A stretch of DNA of 64,000 bases, from positions 1-64,000 of the forward strand of contig CAWIAG010000002.1 in the NCBI GenBank assembly GCA_963834015.1. Reading direction: 5' to 3'. The notes below the pieces were generated by a model. The model did not search any database. It worked only from the letters and a program-made list of their open reading frames with translations, and was not told the DNA's origin. The stretch is from FEN-1297 sp963834015. GTDB taxonomy: Bacteria; Bacteroidota; Ignavibacteria; Ignavibacteriales; Ignavibacteriaceae. Shown here piece by piece: positions 52,488 through 60,996 of this stretch (positions are counted from its first letter, which is position 1; each line of letters begins with the position of its first letter). The translations under genes and the position numbers were made by a program.

Positions 52488-53516
52488 CTATAATAAATTA
52501 ATCGCTGTTTTTAATGTTTCGGTTTGTAAATGTGCATAGTTTCGTTCTGTAACTGCAACAGATGAATGTCCGAGTAACTTTTGAACTATAAATATAGAAA
52601 CGCCTTTCTGTATTAAATCGCTTGCAAAAGTACTTCTCAAATTATGGAAATGATATCTGGGATTAACATCTGCCCTACGAATGCATTTCTTAAATCTCTT
52701 GGTTACAAAATCTCTTTGGAATATAATTCCATTATCGTTTTTGAAGATGAGGTCATCTAAAAAATTGATATTAAGAATTTGTGGTCTTAAAAAGGTTAAA
52801 ATTTCATTTACCCGGCTGCTCATAGGAATTACCCTTTCCTTTTTATTTTTTGTAGTAAATCCTTCCGAGTTTAGTACTCTAATCAATTTTCCAGCCCAAT
52901 CGATTTGATTCCATTTTAGATTGATAATTTCGGATAAACGCATACCTGTCCCCCTACCAATCTCATAGAACAGCCGTAATGAGCCTTTAGGTTCTTGGTT
53001 GAGTATTCTTATGAATTCCTCATCACTAATAGCCAAGACGTTGTTATGAGGCATTTTAGGCATCCTGATTTTCTTCATGGGATTAAATATGATATAATTC
53101 CACTCTACAGCTTTTTCAAATATTGCTTTAAGTGTCCGGTAATTTAGATGCGCACCGGACTTACTTTCACCATAACGTTCAAGAAAAAATGTTTCCAGCG
53201 CGGGTACTGTCATATCTTTTAGCAAAGTATCTTTATCAAACTTCTTGATCAGGATTCGGAAGGCTGAGTCCGAAGTCCTTATATAGCTTTTACTATATTT
53301 CATAATGGCATAATCTGAATAGATGTTTTTGAGCTCTTCTAATGTTATACTTTGTGTCTGTTTCTTTCCTATTTCTTCTTCTTTGAACTGTGTTAGGAAT
53401 TTTAATGCTTCACTTTTAATTTTTGTTTTTGTTGAAATGGTAGTTCTTTTCCCTGATTTCTGGATTAACAGCAATTGATAATATGGTGATTTCTTAATTT
53501 TTATTAAAGAATACAT
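52488..53516 (-). CDS. tyrosine integrase (full length)
   Basis: An N-terminal arm-binding-like domain (YSLIKIKKSPYYQLLLIQKS, TISTKTKIKSEALKFLTQFK) is followed by a core-binding domain and a catalytic domain. The latter shows GTGMRLSEIINLKWNQ (Arg), HFHNLRSTFASDLIQKG (His-x-x-Arg), LLGHSSVAVTERNYAHL (His, Tyr). This is the type that integrates elements at tRNA genes. It lies 130 bp from the tRNA-Thr fragment at 53646 and is the likely integrase of the 1.7-53.6 kb element or its right-hand unit. The 42444 integrase is a close relative. Confidence 0.92.
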   Translation of the reverse strand: MYSLIKIKKSPYYQLLLIQKSGKRTTISTKTKIKSEALKFLTQFKEEEIGKKQTQSITLEELKNIYSDYAIMKYSKSYIRTSDSAFRILIKKFDKDTLLKDMTVPALETFFLERYGESKSGAHLNYRTLKAIFEKAVEWNYIIFNPMKKIRMPKMPHNNVLAISDEEFIRILNQEPKGSLRLFYEIGRGTGMRLSEIINLKWNQIDWAGKLIRVLNSEGFTTKNKKERVIPMSSRVNEILTFLRPQILNINFLDDLIFKNDNGIIFQRDFVTKRFKKCIRRADVNPRYHFHNLRSTFASDLIQKGVSIFIVQKLLGHSSVAVTERNYAHLQTETLKTAINLL

Positions 53517-53536
53517 ACTTTTTCCTCCTTAAATTT

Positions 53537-53568
53537 AACGGAAAAAGTACTTAACAAAGTACTTAACA
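53537..53568. promoter_or_regulatory. AGTACTTAAC direct repeats, putative arm sites
   Basis: AGTACTTAAC occurs at 53546-53555 and 53559-53568, 30-50 bp before the integrase start codon. The same decamer heads the L1, L2 and L3 element ends. Paired direct repeats between an integrase gene and its att core fit arm-type binding sites. Confidence 0.5.
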
Positions 53569-53610
53569 AAAGGTTGAAATCAGAAGGTTAGATCGAACTC
53601 TTTAAAATAA

Positions 53611-53642
53611 AAAAGTGCGAAATCTTATAAGATTCGCACTTT
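53611..53642. terminator. hairpin downstream of tRNA-Thr fragment
   Basis: GTGCGAAATCTTATAAGATTCGCAC forms a long stem with one bulge, flanked by an A-run on the left and TTT on the right. It is analogous to the hairpin at 2081-2106. It would have ended transcription of the original tRNA gene on the minus strand. Confidence 0.6.
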
Positions 53643-53645
53643 AGA

Positions 53646-53688
53646 GAGCTGGCAGTCGGATTTGAACCAACGACCTGCTGATTACAAA
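53646..53688 (-). repeat. tRNA-Thr 3'-half fragment, attachment-site copy 2
   Basis: A perfect 43-base match to 1711-1753. The sequence beyond the anticodon loop (from 53689) does not restore a stem or D arm, so it is not a functional tRNA. Fragment orientation means that the missing 5' half, if present, must be at higher coordinates. The site is flanked by two different integrase genes, one on each side. Confidence 0.87.
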
Positions 53689-53824
53689 GCCACAAAACAG
53701 CTATTTTAATCTTTGAACCAATAGGATAAGCTTAAAAACATAACATTTTGAGGCTTTTTTATTTCTGACTTCCCTACTGCATCTAGATTTTTCGTCTACT
53801 TTTGTCATTTTTTTTAACATTTGT

Positions 53825-53846
53825 ACTTCCATATTACTTCCACATT
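53825..53846. promoter_or_regulatory. tandem 11-bp repeats next to att copy 2
   Basis: ACTTCCATATT and ACTTCCACATT lie head to tail at 53825-53846, between the att copy and the end of the second integrase gene. They differ from the AGTACTTAAC repeats, so they may be arm sites of that other integrase. Confidence 0.4.
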
Positions 53847-54901
53847 TAGCTAGTTTTATCATTAGTAATCTGAGGACGTTTGAACTTTCTTAATTCCTCT
53901 ACCATTTGTTCAATATCTATTCTGTTATAGAATCTATCTGCTGTAGACGAATGAGCGTGGCCGGTTAATTCAGCCACTATGGATGCATCCATCCTGCACC
54001 GACGGGCAATAGTAATAAATGTCTTTCGGAATGTACGGGCTGAATAGCCCTTCTTATTTATTTTTATTTCTTCAAAATATCTGCTGCAGGCTCTATTAAG
54101 ACTTTCGATTTTGCTGTAATCCAATAACTTACCTTCATTCAATTGCTTCTTACGTTCAGAAAGTACTGCAACGAGATCTTCATGAAACGCTACCTGCCGA
54201 TAAACTTTTCTTTTAGGTGAGTAATACTTTAACTCTTTCTTGCCCAAGTCAATGTCACTAACCTTGATAGTAAGCATATCCGAACTTCTTAACCCGCTGT
54301 AGAACCCCAAATAGATCAGTGTTTTGAAATTAGAATTCTTGCCTGCAAGTCCATCAAATATCTTCACAATATCTTCATCTGAAAATACTATCTTTTCCTT
54401 AACCTCCGTCTTCGGCCTGATATCCTTATTAATTTTAAACATCGGAACATAATTGTACTCGAATAAGAAATTTAGGAAATGATTTGCTTGCTTAAATATA
54501 TCAAAGATGCTGTTCTTCTGCATAGGAAGTTTCTTTATTTCCGTAATCCACTCCTCAACTGTTAGTTTTGTAATAACTGTACATGCTTCATTCTCATCGA
54601 AGCTCTGCTTAAAGAATTTATAAAACCGGTGATAGTCCTTTACCGTCTTTGGATGTTTATCGGAATTGTTTCTCAAGAAGTGCTCAAATGCTGCTGCGAT
54701 GGTCATCTTCATTATACCCAACTGCCTATAAATATCATGCTCTTGCTCCAGGCCTGCCTGGAGCTGCTGAGCAATAGTCCTGGCTACCTTAAAGTTTTCT
54801 TTTGTAGCCTTAAGCCTGGTTGATTTGTTCATCCGTTTCCCCTTTATACTATCATACCAGCTTACGTAAATGATACCCCTCTTGCTATATATACTTGCCA
54901 T
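53846..54901 (-). CDS. tyrosine integrase of the right-hand element
   Basis: From the ATG at 54901 (GGAGAGG upstream) the product is 351 aa. The N-terminal domain has ASIYSKRGIIYVSWYDSIKG. The core-binding region includes KHPKTVKDYHRFYKFFKQSF. The catalytic domain has GFYSGLRSSDMLTIKVSD (Arg), YSARTFRKTFITIARR in the His/Arg box (with T in place of the usual His), LTGHAHSSTADRFYNR (His, Tyr). It belongs to a clade distinct from the 42444 and 52488 enzymes. It overlaps the upstream excisionase-like gene by 17 bp. It is placed to act on the tRNA-Thr core at 53646. Confidence 0.9.
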   Translation of the reverse strand: MASIYSKRGIIYVSWYDSIKGKRMNKSTRLKATKENFKVARTIAQQLQAGLEQEHDIYRQLGIMKMTIAAAFEHFLRNNSDKHPKTVKDYHRFYKFFKQSFDENEACTVITKLTVEEWITEIKKLPMQKNSIFDIFKQANHFLNFLFEYNYVPMFKINKDIRPKTEVKEKIVFSDEDIVKIFDGLAGKNSNFKTLIYLGFYSGLRSSDMLTIKVSDIDLGKKELKYYSPKRKVYRQVAFHEDLVAVLSERKKQLNEGKLLDYSKIESLNRACSRYFEEIKINKKGYSARTFRKTFITIARRCRMDASIVAELTGHAHSSTADRFYNRIDIEQMVEELRKFKRPQITNDKTS

Positions 54902-55205
54902 TTGTGTTCCTCTCCAAAAGTTTATTAAATAGTGAAATGCTGTCAAACTGAGCGTTGGTAGATGTCTCAGAATTCATTTTTGAGAAAGGTCGTCGTATAA
55001 TTTGTTTCGCGGATTCCTCGGTAAGTTTAACTGTATTCTCTTTTATGAAATTCAGTATCTCCGAATAAGGGATATATATTCTATCATCGATCTGAATGAA
55101 GCCAAGTCTGCCGCTGACGAGTAACTTTCCAAGCTTTTCTTTGCCTATACCAAGTAACTTAGCTGTCTGCGATTTTGAAAATAGTCTTAGGTCTTGATTG
55201 TCCAT
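54885..55205 (-). CDS. excisionase-like HTH protein
   Basis: 106 aa with an N-terminal MerR/Xis-type helix-turn-helix: LFSKSQTAKLLGIGKEKLGK, LLVSGRLGFIQIDDRIYI and PYSEILNFIKE. The C-terminal half is polar and probably disordered. Its coding sequence overlaps the integrase start by 17 bp, so the two are translated together, as for excisionase-integrase pairs. It likely directs excision or regulates the integrase. Confidence 0.75.
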   Translation of the reverse strand: MDNQDLRLFSKSQTAKLLGIGKEKLGKLLVSGRLGFIQIDDRIYIPYSEILNFIKENTVKLTEESAKQIIRRPFSKMNSETSTNAQFDSISLFNKLLERNTNGKYI

Positions 55206-55892
55206 AAGTTCTTTTTGAAAGTGAATGAGTTAGTGAGTTAAAGTTTATGCCCCGGCGGCGAGGCATAAAAATGAATGGTTACTTAATGTTGAGATTTAGT
55301 TCTTTTCCTTTTAGGGGAAAGATTATGAATAGAGGATTTGCTGTCGGCCATTTTACCTTTAGAGTTATACAGAATAAACATTTCAAAATATTTCTGCATT
55401 AGTAAACTACCTTTCAGTAATTAAGTGATAGAAAAAACAATGTGTAAAATTGTAGATGGGTAAAGGCTAAGTCACGCGGAAAATCGTTAAAATAGATTTA
55501 CCTATGTCTTTAAAAGATATATTAATGAGGGGATGCGACTAAATATGGCCGCCTGATCAATAATGATTTGTTGTACATAAAAATATTTAATTGAATTAAT
55601 CTTCCTCGTATAGAAATATTCACTTCAGTCTAAACGAGTTTTTATGTATATTTTTATATACAGAATGGCGTTAGTAAAATCCATTTCACCGACTAAGGGG
55701 TAAAATCACTGGTCATTTTTACATTTATCGCCCTTGACAATACCATTTGCAACCTTACTAATAACATTAATTGAGGACACCGGTAAATCATTAATATCTA
55801 TCTGAACAATTATTGGCATAAGTCACTCTTGATCTCACCGTTACCAGCCCACTTATTTACGACGTAAATATTTTTAAACTTAGGAGGTACAA
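55206..55892. other. divergent intergenic region of the right-hand element
   Basis: About 690 bp between the minus-strand xis-int pair and the plus-strand replication genes. A GC-rich hairpin, TATGCC...GGCATA with a GC-rich loop, lies at 55244-55270. The rest is AT-rich with no credible gene. By position it should hold divergent promoters and possibly the origin used by the prim-pol. Confidence 0.45.
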
Positions 55893-56066
55893 TTGGATTT
55901 TATTTCTATTCCGCAGGCGGCAAAGCTGCTTAAAATATCACGTCAATACTTATGGGTCTTAATCAAAAAAAGAAAGCTAAAAGGTAAGAAGGTTGGCCGG
56001 AACTACATTCTTTCTGAAACAGAAGTGAACCGGTACTTAACAAAAAAGAGAAAGGGGGTGAAATAA
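55893..56066 (+). CDS. AlpA/excisionase-type small DNA-binding protein
   Basis: The start is a TTG at 55893, five bases after a perfect AGGAGG. The 57 residues form one winged HTH: FISIPQAAKLLKISRQYLWV, LIKKRKLKGKKVGRNYIL, SETEVNRYLTKKRK. This is the HTH_17 type of AlpA or Xis proteins that activate integrase or excision in satellites and prophages. The stop overlaps the next ATG (TAATG). Confidence 0.8.
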   Translation: MDFISIPQAAKLLKISRQYLWVLIKKRKLKGKKVGRNYILSETEVNRYLTKKRKGVK

Positions 56067-56197
56067 TGAAATTGAAAAAACTGATCTCACGTATCAAAGA
56101 TTATTTTATTTACTTAGATAATCATCCTATAGCTTTTATCAGGATTTTTTTCATATTAATGGCCCTTAAAGAACTCAAAGAATTTTTTTGTTTATAA
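56066..56197 (+). CDS. small hydrophobic protein, 43 residues
   Basis: ATG overlaps the stop of the AlpA-like gene, with a GGGGG run seven bases before. The sequence has a basic start (MKLKKLISRIKDYF) and a hydrophobic helix (HPIAFIRIFFILMALKELKE). Translational coupling makes it probably real; its role is unknown. Confidence 0.5.
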   Translation: MKLKKLISRIKDYFIYLDNHPIAFIRIFFILMALKELKEFFCL

Positions 56198-56306
56198 GCC
56201 ACACCAATTATACACGAACTAATCAAAACCACTGGCACTAAAAGTCAATTCACAATAAACCAACTCCCACAAAAGGGTAATTATTAATTTTATTGAGAGT
56301 ATACAA

Positions 56307-59300
56307 ATGCAACACTCGGCTAATGATTTCAGTACAGAATGCAACGAATATATAAACAACGGCTATACAATATTTCCACTAATTAAGCTTATTAAAAAAC
56401 CGGTAGTAAAAGGCTGGCAAAATCTTGAAGGTCAAAAGAAATATAACCCTGCAGACTTTAAGGATAAGAATATCGGACTGCTACTCGGGACGAGGCACGA
56501 AGGTAAATACTTAAGCGTAATTGATATTGATGTGTATTCAGATAAGACTAAATTCTATTTCGATTCCATTGTTCAGCAACTGGGAATAGATTTCCCGGTA
56601 TACCAGAATACTGCTTCTGGCGGCTACCATATATTTATAAAAACAGACAAACCTTTTTCCGGCGCCAAGATTTCAGTTGAAGGCGGCCACATTGAACTAC
56701 GTGGTAAAAAACAGTATGTAGTTCTTGCTCCTTCAATTGTTAAATCAGATAAGAACGGTAATACTTCACAATACGTGCTTAATGCCCCCCTGGATGAGAT
56801 AAATGAAGTGCCATCATCTTTAGTAGAAGAATACTTTAGAAAAAGTGAATCGGGTAAAAGTGAAACAACGAATTTTGCTGCAGGTATTCCTACTGTTCAA
56901 GAAAACAGTTTAATAATGGACCGAAATACACACAAACAAATAATAAAAACATTCGGCATTATAAAAGCATATGAAATGCTGGGGGTTAAAGGAGAGGAGT
57001 GCGGCAATTATTATAAGGCTTGCTGCCCGGTTCACGACGATAAACACCCTTCATTTTCAATCTACCATGATAACGGTATAGCATATTGCCACACCTCTCG
57101 AGCAAGTTATAATATTCCGGGATTAGCAAAAGCTATATATGGTGATAAGTACAAAGAACAAATTAAAAAGATATTTGGAATCGATGTAGTTGAGGTAGAG
57201 ACTAATTCACACGTTTATTCAAATAAATCTATACTTGAAAATTTAGGTATCCCCGGCGAAACTGTTTATTTCAATAAATACATTGATGATGCAAAATTTG
57301 ATGATAAAAAAGAAGATGACAGTTCTGTCGTTGATGAAATACTCACGGATAAGAATAATTACACCATTATATCTAAAACTGGTTCCGGTAAAACAACATC
57401 AATGATTGATAGAGGAATTGCTCTTGGCAAAAAAATAATCCTTGTTGCACCAACCATTCCAATTACCGAACAACTGGCTGAAACATATAAGAGCAAATAT
57501 AGATCAATTGCTATTACAAGCAATACATCAAGCCATGATACATATAAAGCAATAACCAATCCAAATACATCACTAATTTGTTCTACTTATGATTCATTGC
57601 CAAAATTATTTGGATACGATCAATTTGTAGCTTCAAATTATATACTGATTATTGATGAAGTTCATAATTTAGTTACCGCTCAGGGTTATAGACCAGCGAC
57701 ACTGAACGAACTGAATGAATTATCGGTTAAATTCACAAAGATTATTTCCCTTACTGGTACACCTGAAGGCGCCATAATTCCTAATAATAGCCGGATTATT
57801 AAATTCAAAAGGAGAATTGAAAAAGCTAAACCAAAAGTAAAGCTCTTCTCATATAAAGTTAAAGGATTGGAACATCTGACTAAACATTTAATCAAATACT
57901 ATAGCGGCGGAATTGTCGTTGTTTATATAGATAACACGAAAGATCTTGAAACACTAAAGGAAATATTAATAGCGGAAAAACATTTTACTGAGGACGAAAT
58001 TTCATTGGTCACAGCAAATTCAAAAGAAGAAGAACAATACCAATCCATAATTCTTAGATCAAAACTTAAACCCGGAACTAAAATACTGCTTACCACACAG
58101 GTTATTGCTGAAGGAGTCAATATAAATGATTTAGACGTTCGATCTATTTATACTCTTAATTCCAGGAACACAAATGCTGTAAGACAAATGGAAGCGCGAT
58201 TTCGTGAAACCGATAAAGATGCACTTACTATTTATGAATTCCTTTCTTCTGACTCAGAAGATAAAAAAATGATAGACTTTCAATACAGTCTTCAAAACGA
58301 AATTGAAACTGCTGAAATTCTACTAAATAGAGCGAAAGAATATGCAGAAAGACATAACTTAAAATTTGACCCCAATAAACCAAGGTTCTATGGAGGGATG
58401 TTTAAGCATACAATAGATGGCAACTTTTACTATTATGATAAAAGGATTGAAGATTATGTAATCAATAAATATAAGATCGCCGCAGAAATCCACAATAATA
58501 TTCAGTACACATTATCTTCCAATTTTAAGTTAAGAGCGGAATACTACCAGGTATTTGAAGGCTGGGATGTAACTATTGAAGAATTAGAAGAAGGATTTAT
58601 AGATCTGAAAGACATAAAAGATCAAATCAAAGCGCGTGATAAACATAGACTTGAAACTGCCATTAATCTACTAGAGAAATTTCCAAAAGAAACAATATCA
58701 GCTTACTGCCAATTCTGCGACAAAAAGTTTTTCATTGAGAATGTATACCATCTTTCGGATCTTATGTTGAATACCGATATGAAAGAATTCTATACTGGAA
58801 ATAAAAGGATACTGGATTCGTCGAAAGGGAAATCTGCAATCAGGTCTTACGTTAAGTTTTACAAGATAAAACTGCCGCATAAAATGATTATTCAAATCAT
58901 CGATTTAAAAAAGGAGGTCCAAAATGAACTACTAGCAAAAATAGTTAGTATATTTTCCATTAACGTTGTTACTACCACTCCACAGGTATTAGCATACGAT
59001 AAGAATGACGGCATATCAATTAAACGCGCCGCAATCACGAAATGGATACTAAATAATATCTTGCCATTGAAAGAATTCAATCCACAAGATTTGATAGAAA
59101 GTTATAACAAAATGCTTGTATCGGTTGGATGTATCTCAGAAACTCAGAATAAAATGACGGCGAATATAAAAGAGATACTTAACATAAAGCGGGATAAAAG
59201 AAAAATTAAAGGTGAAACTATTAACTTCTATCTTGTGGAGGGGCTTCATACTCCACTGTCAATTCTTGAACAAGCTAAGCTTCCGGTAACTGTAGAATTT

Positions 59301-59519
59301 ATTTCAGCAATAAAAACCGCCGCGAAGGAATGGTTTTCAAATAAACTCTCTTACCTTGAAAAATCAGCAAAAGAGGCTGGAGAGATACTTTCTCCTTCAG
59401 TTACTGCGTTATTTCCAAAAGGTGTCAAAGTTCCGGTTAGTATTGTATATAATATAGATAAAAGATTGACACCACCTGTTAAAGATGCATGGCCTTTTGA
59501 ACTGAAATTAACGGCTTAG
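56307..59519 (+). CDS. prim-pol / CHC2 / helicase replication protein
   Basis: The 1070-aa protein begins with a prim-pol domain: LLLGTRHEGKYLSVIDIDVY (D73, D75), NTASGGYHIF near 110 and IELRGKKQYVVLAPS. A CHC2-type zinc finger follows: YYKACCPVHDDKHPSFSIYH, and a later YCH. Next is an SF2-like helicase: ISKTGSGKTTSMIDRG near 358, LIIDEVHNLV near 450, SLTGTPEG and RNTNAVRQMEARFRET. The last ~400 residues are unrecognised. This combination primes and unwinds DNA at the origin, and is typical of satellites and plasmids that replicate themselves. Confidence 0.88.
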   Translation: MQHSANDFSTECNEYINNGYTIFPLIKLIKKPVVKGWQNLEGQKKYNPADFKDKNIGLLLGTRHEGKYLSVIDIDVYSDKTKFYFDSIVQQLGIDFPVYQNTASGGYHIFIKTDKPFSGAKISVEGGHIELRGKKQYVVLAPSIVKSDKNGNTSQYVLNAPLDEINEVPSSLVEEYFRKSESGKSETTNFAAGIPTVQENSLIMDRNTHKQIIKTFGIIKAYEMLGVKGEECGNYYKACCPVHDDKHPSFSIYHDNGIAYCHTSRASYNIPGLAKAIYGDKYKEQIKKIFGIDVVEVETNSHVYSNKSILENLGIPGETVYFNKYIDDAKFDDKKEDDSSVVDEILTDKNNYTIISKTGSGKTTSMIDRGIALGKKIILVAPTIPITEQLAETYKSKYRSIAITSNTSSHDTYKAITNPNTSLICSTYDSLPKLFGYDQFVASNYILIIDEVHNLVTAQGYRPATLNELNELSVKFTKIISLTGTPEGAIIPNNSRIIKFKRRIEKAKPKVKLFSYKVKGLEHLTKHLIKYYSGGIVVVYIDNTKDLETLKEILIAEKHFTEDEISLVTANSKEEEQYQSIILRSKLKPGTKILLTTQVIAEGVNINDLDVRSIYTLNSRNTNAVRQMEARFRETDKDALTIYEFLSSDSEDKKMIDFQYSLQNEIETAEILLNRAKEYAERHNLKFDPNKPRFYGGMFKHTIDGNFYYYDKRIEDYVINKYKIAAEIHNNIQYTLSSNFKLRAEYYQVFEGWDVTIEELEEGFIDLKDIKDQIKARDKHRLETAINLLEKFPKETISAYCQFCDKKFFIENVYHLSDLMLNTDMKEFYTGNKRILDSSKGKSAIRSYVKFYKIKLPHKMIIQIIDLKKEVQNELLAKIVSIFSINVVTTTPQVLAYDKNDGISIKRAAITKWILNNILPLKEFNPQDLIESYNKMLVSVGCISETQNKMTANIKEILNIKRDKRKIKGETINFYLVEGLHTPLSILEQAKLPVTVEFISAIKTAAKEWFSNKLSYLEKSAKEAGEILSPSVTALFPKGVKVPVSIVYNIDKRLTPPVKDAWPFELKLTA

Positions 59520-59589
59520 GGAGAGATTTTCCCACCCGCCCGGCTGATAAATACTCACATTCACTAATAAATCTAACCTCTCTGGTTGC

Positions 59590-59620
59590 AAAAACGTGGA
59601 AGGCGGGGTTTTTTTATGGC
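59590..59620 (+). terminator. possible terminator after the prim-pol gene
   Basis: GGAAGGCGGGG followed by seven T residues. The pairing partner (CCCACCCGCC) lies ~75 bases upstream, so the loop would be long. It is placed between convergent genes, where a terminator is expected. Confidence 0.35.
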
Positions 59621-59646
59621 TGAGAGATGATAAAGTGACGGATACA

Positions 59647-60486
59647 TTAATTAGCAGATTGGGAAGGTTCTGAATTACCTAGGATGAATGAAACGGCCCG
59701 CTGAGCCTGTATTGCTGCATTCAGTATATACATAGGGTCATTCTGAAGCTGCCCCAACCAGCTCTGTATATAGGCTGCCTGGTTATCCAGGACTTTTGAT
59801 GATATACCTGTTAGGGCGCATAGATAAGCAGAACCTAATTCAGCAACAAGTTCCTCTGAAGAATACTTGTCATCGCCGAATTCCTGGGAAAACCTATTAA
59901 GCCTGGACCGAAAACCACTCCAGTGCAATAGTTCATGATAAAGAGAAGAATAATATTCCGCGGGCGAATCAAAATCACTTATCGTCGGAATGGAAATAAA
60001 GTCCTCTTTGGCATTATAGCAGCATCGGCGTACACTGTTCTTAATTACGGGCTTTACTTTCATACCGGATATTAATTCTTCACAGGATGGAATAACAGGA
60101 TTATCCGCGCCGGGATGATATAAATCTGTTTGCGCCAAGTTAAATACATAACTCTGCTGCAGGAACGGTATTCTTTTAATATCCTTATTATCACCGGTTT
60201 CTTTCTGAGAATTATATTCTTTAACATCCCAATAGATTATTGAACTTCCGAAAGCTCCTTTATTTATCCGGCCGCTTTTATTTTTGCATTGAAGATAGGT
60301 TAAATAAAATGGCGATGGGAAATCCTGTAAGCATAAAGATAGGTAGTTTATTCCCTGATACGCTTTACGAGAAATATAATTTTGAGGAATGCCGGTTTTC
60401 CATTGCTTTTTCCATGGAATTTTTCCTGCTTTTAATTTCTCAGTTATCTGTTGTGTTATCCTGGTAAATATTTCTTGTTTATTCAT
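59647..60486 (-). CDS. ArdC-like antirestriction protein with zincin metallopeptidase domain
   Basis: The N-terminal ~120 residues match the ArdC ssDNA-binding domain: ITQQITEKLKAGKIPWKKQW, AYQGINYLSLCLQ, FYLTYLQCKNKSGRINKGAF. The C-terminal part is a zincin: SSLYHELLHWSGFRSRLNR with the H-E-x-x-H zinc site, then EELVAELGSAYLCA with the third ligand. ArdC proteins protect incoming DNA from restriction during transfer. It is the last gene of a three-gene minus-strand operon with the OB-like and Gam-like genes. Confidence 0.88.
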   Translation of the reverse strand: MNKQEIFTRITQQITEKLKAGKIPWKKQWKTGIPQNYISRKAYQGINYLSLCLQDFPSPFYLTYLQCKNKSGRINKGAFGSSIIYWDVKEYNSQKETGDNKDIKRIPFLQQSYVFNLAQTDLYHPGADNPVIPSCEELISGMKVKPVIKNSVRRCCYNAKEDFISIPTISDFDSPAEYYSSLYHELLHWSGFRSRLNRFSQEFGDDKYSSEELVAELGSAYLCALTGISSKVLDNQAAYIQSWLGQLQNDPMYILNAAIQAQRAVSFILGNSEPSQSAN

Positions 60487-60492
60487 AGTATT

Positions 60493-60996
60493 TTACCCCT
60501 TTGTGCGAGATATAAACAGGGTTATAGCAGCCTTTTCAATGTCTATCATTCCGTTCAATTCTTTCTGTAGTCGAAATGCATCCGTGTAACAGGAAAGCAT
60601 TACAGAATAGTAATTATCGGTAGTTTCTTCAAAGGCACCATCAATTATTTTGTCTACTTCGGCATCCTCAATAACCTTATTATCTTTGCTCTCTATGGCT
60701 GCAGTAGAGGGCTGGGGCGGCACTTTATTCTCAGGGCGCACCTCGAATGCAGTAGCAACTTTAGATCCCCTTTGTACTGCGAGTTTGGTTATAACAGCTT
60801 TCTCTCCTTTATGCATAAGCTTTAATTGATCATGTACTTCTGCCGGCGGGAAGAAAGTGTATTCCTCTCCGTCTACTTCAACGGCGTACATATAAAATTT
60901 GCCAAATTGATTTGAGCCTTCTATACAATCATTAAACAGAAGTTTTATAGTTGTAGATTTATTTACTGGTAGGATTAATTTATTTCTTTGCGTCAT
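60493..60996 (-). CDS. unknown protein between ArdC and Gam-like genes
   Basis: The first ~95 residues have a strand-rich, OB-like pattern: ILPVNKSTTIKLLFNDCIEG, FYMYAVEVDGEEYTFFPP and KAVITKLAVQRGSKVATAFE. The second half is helical (VDKIIDGAFEETTDNYYSVM). It may bind single-stranded DNA. Its ATG overlaps the stop of the Gam-like gene by four bases (ATGA), so both are co-translated. Confidence 0.6.
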   Translation of the reverse strand: MTQRNKLILPVNKSTTIKLLFNDCIEGSNQFGKFYMYAVEVDGEEYTFFPPAEVHDQLKLMHKGEKAVITKLAVQRGSKVATAFEVRPENKVPPQPSTAAIESKDNKVIEDAEVDKIIDGAFEETTDNYYSVMLSCYTDAFRLQKELNGMIDIEKAAITLFISRTKG

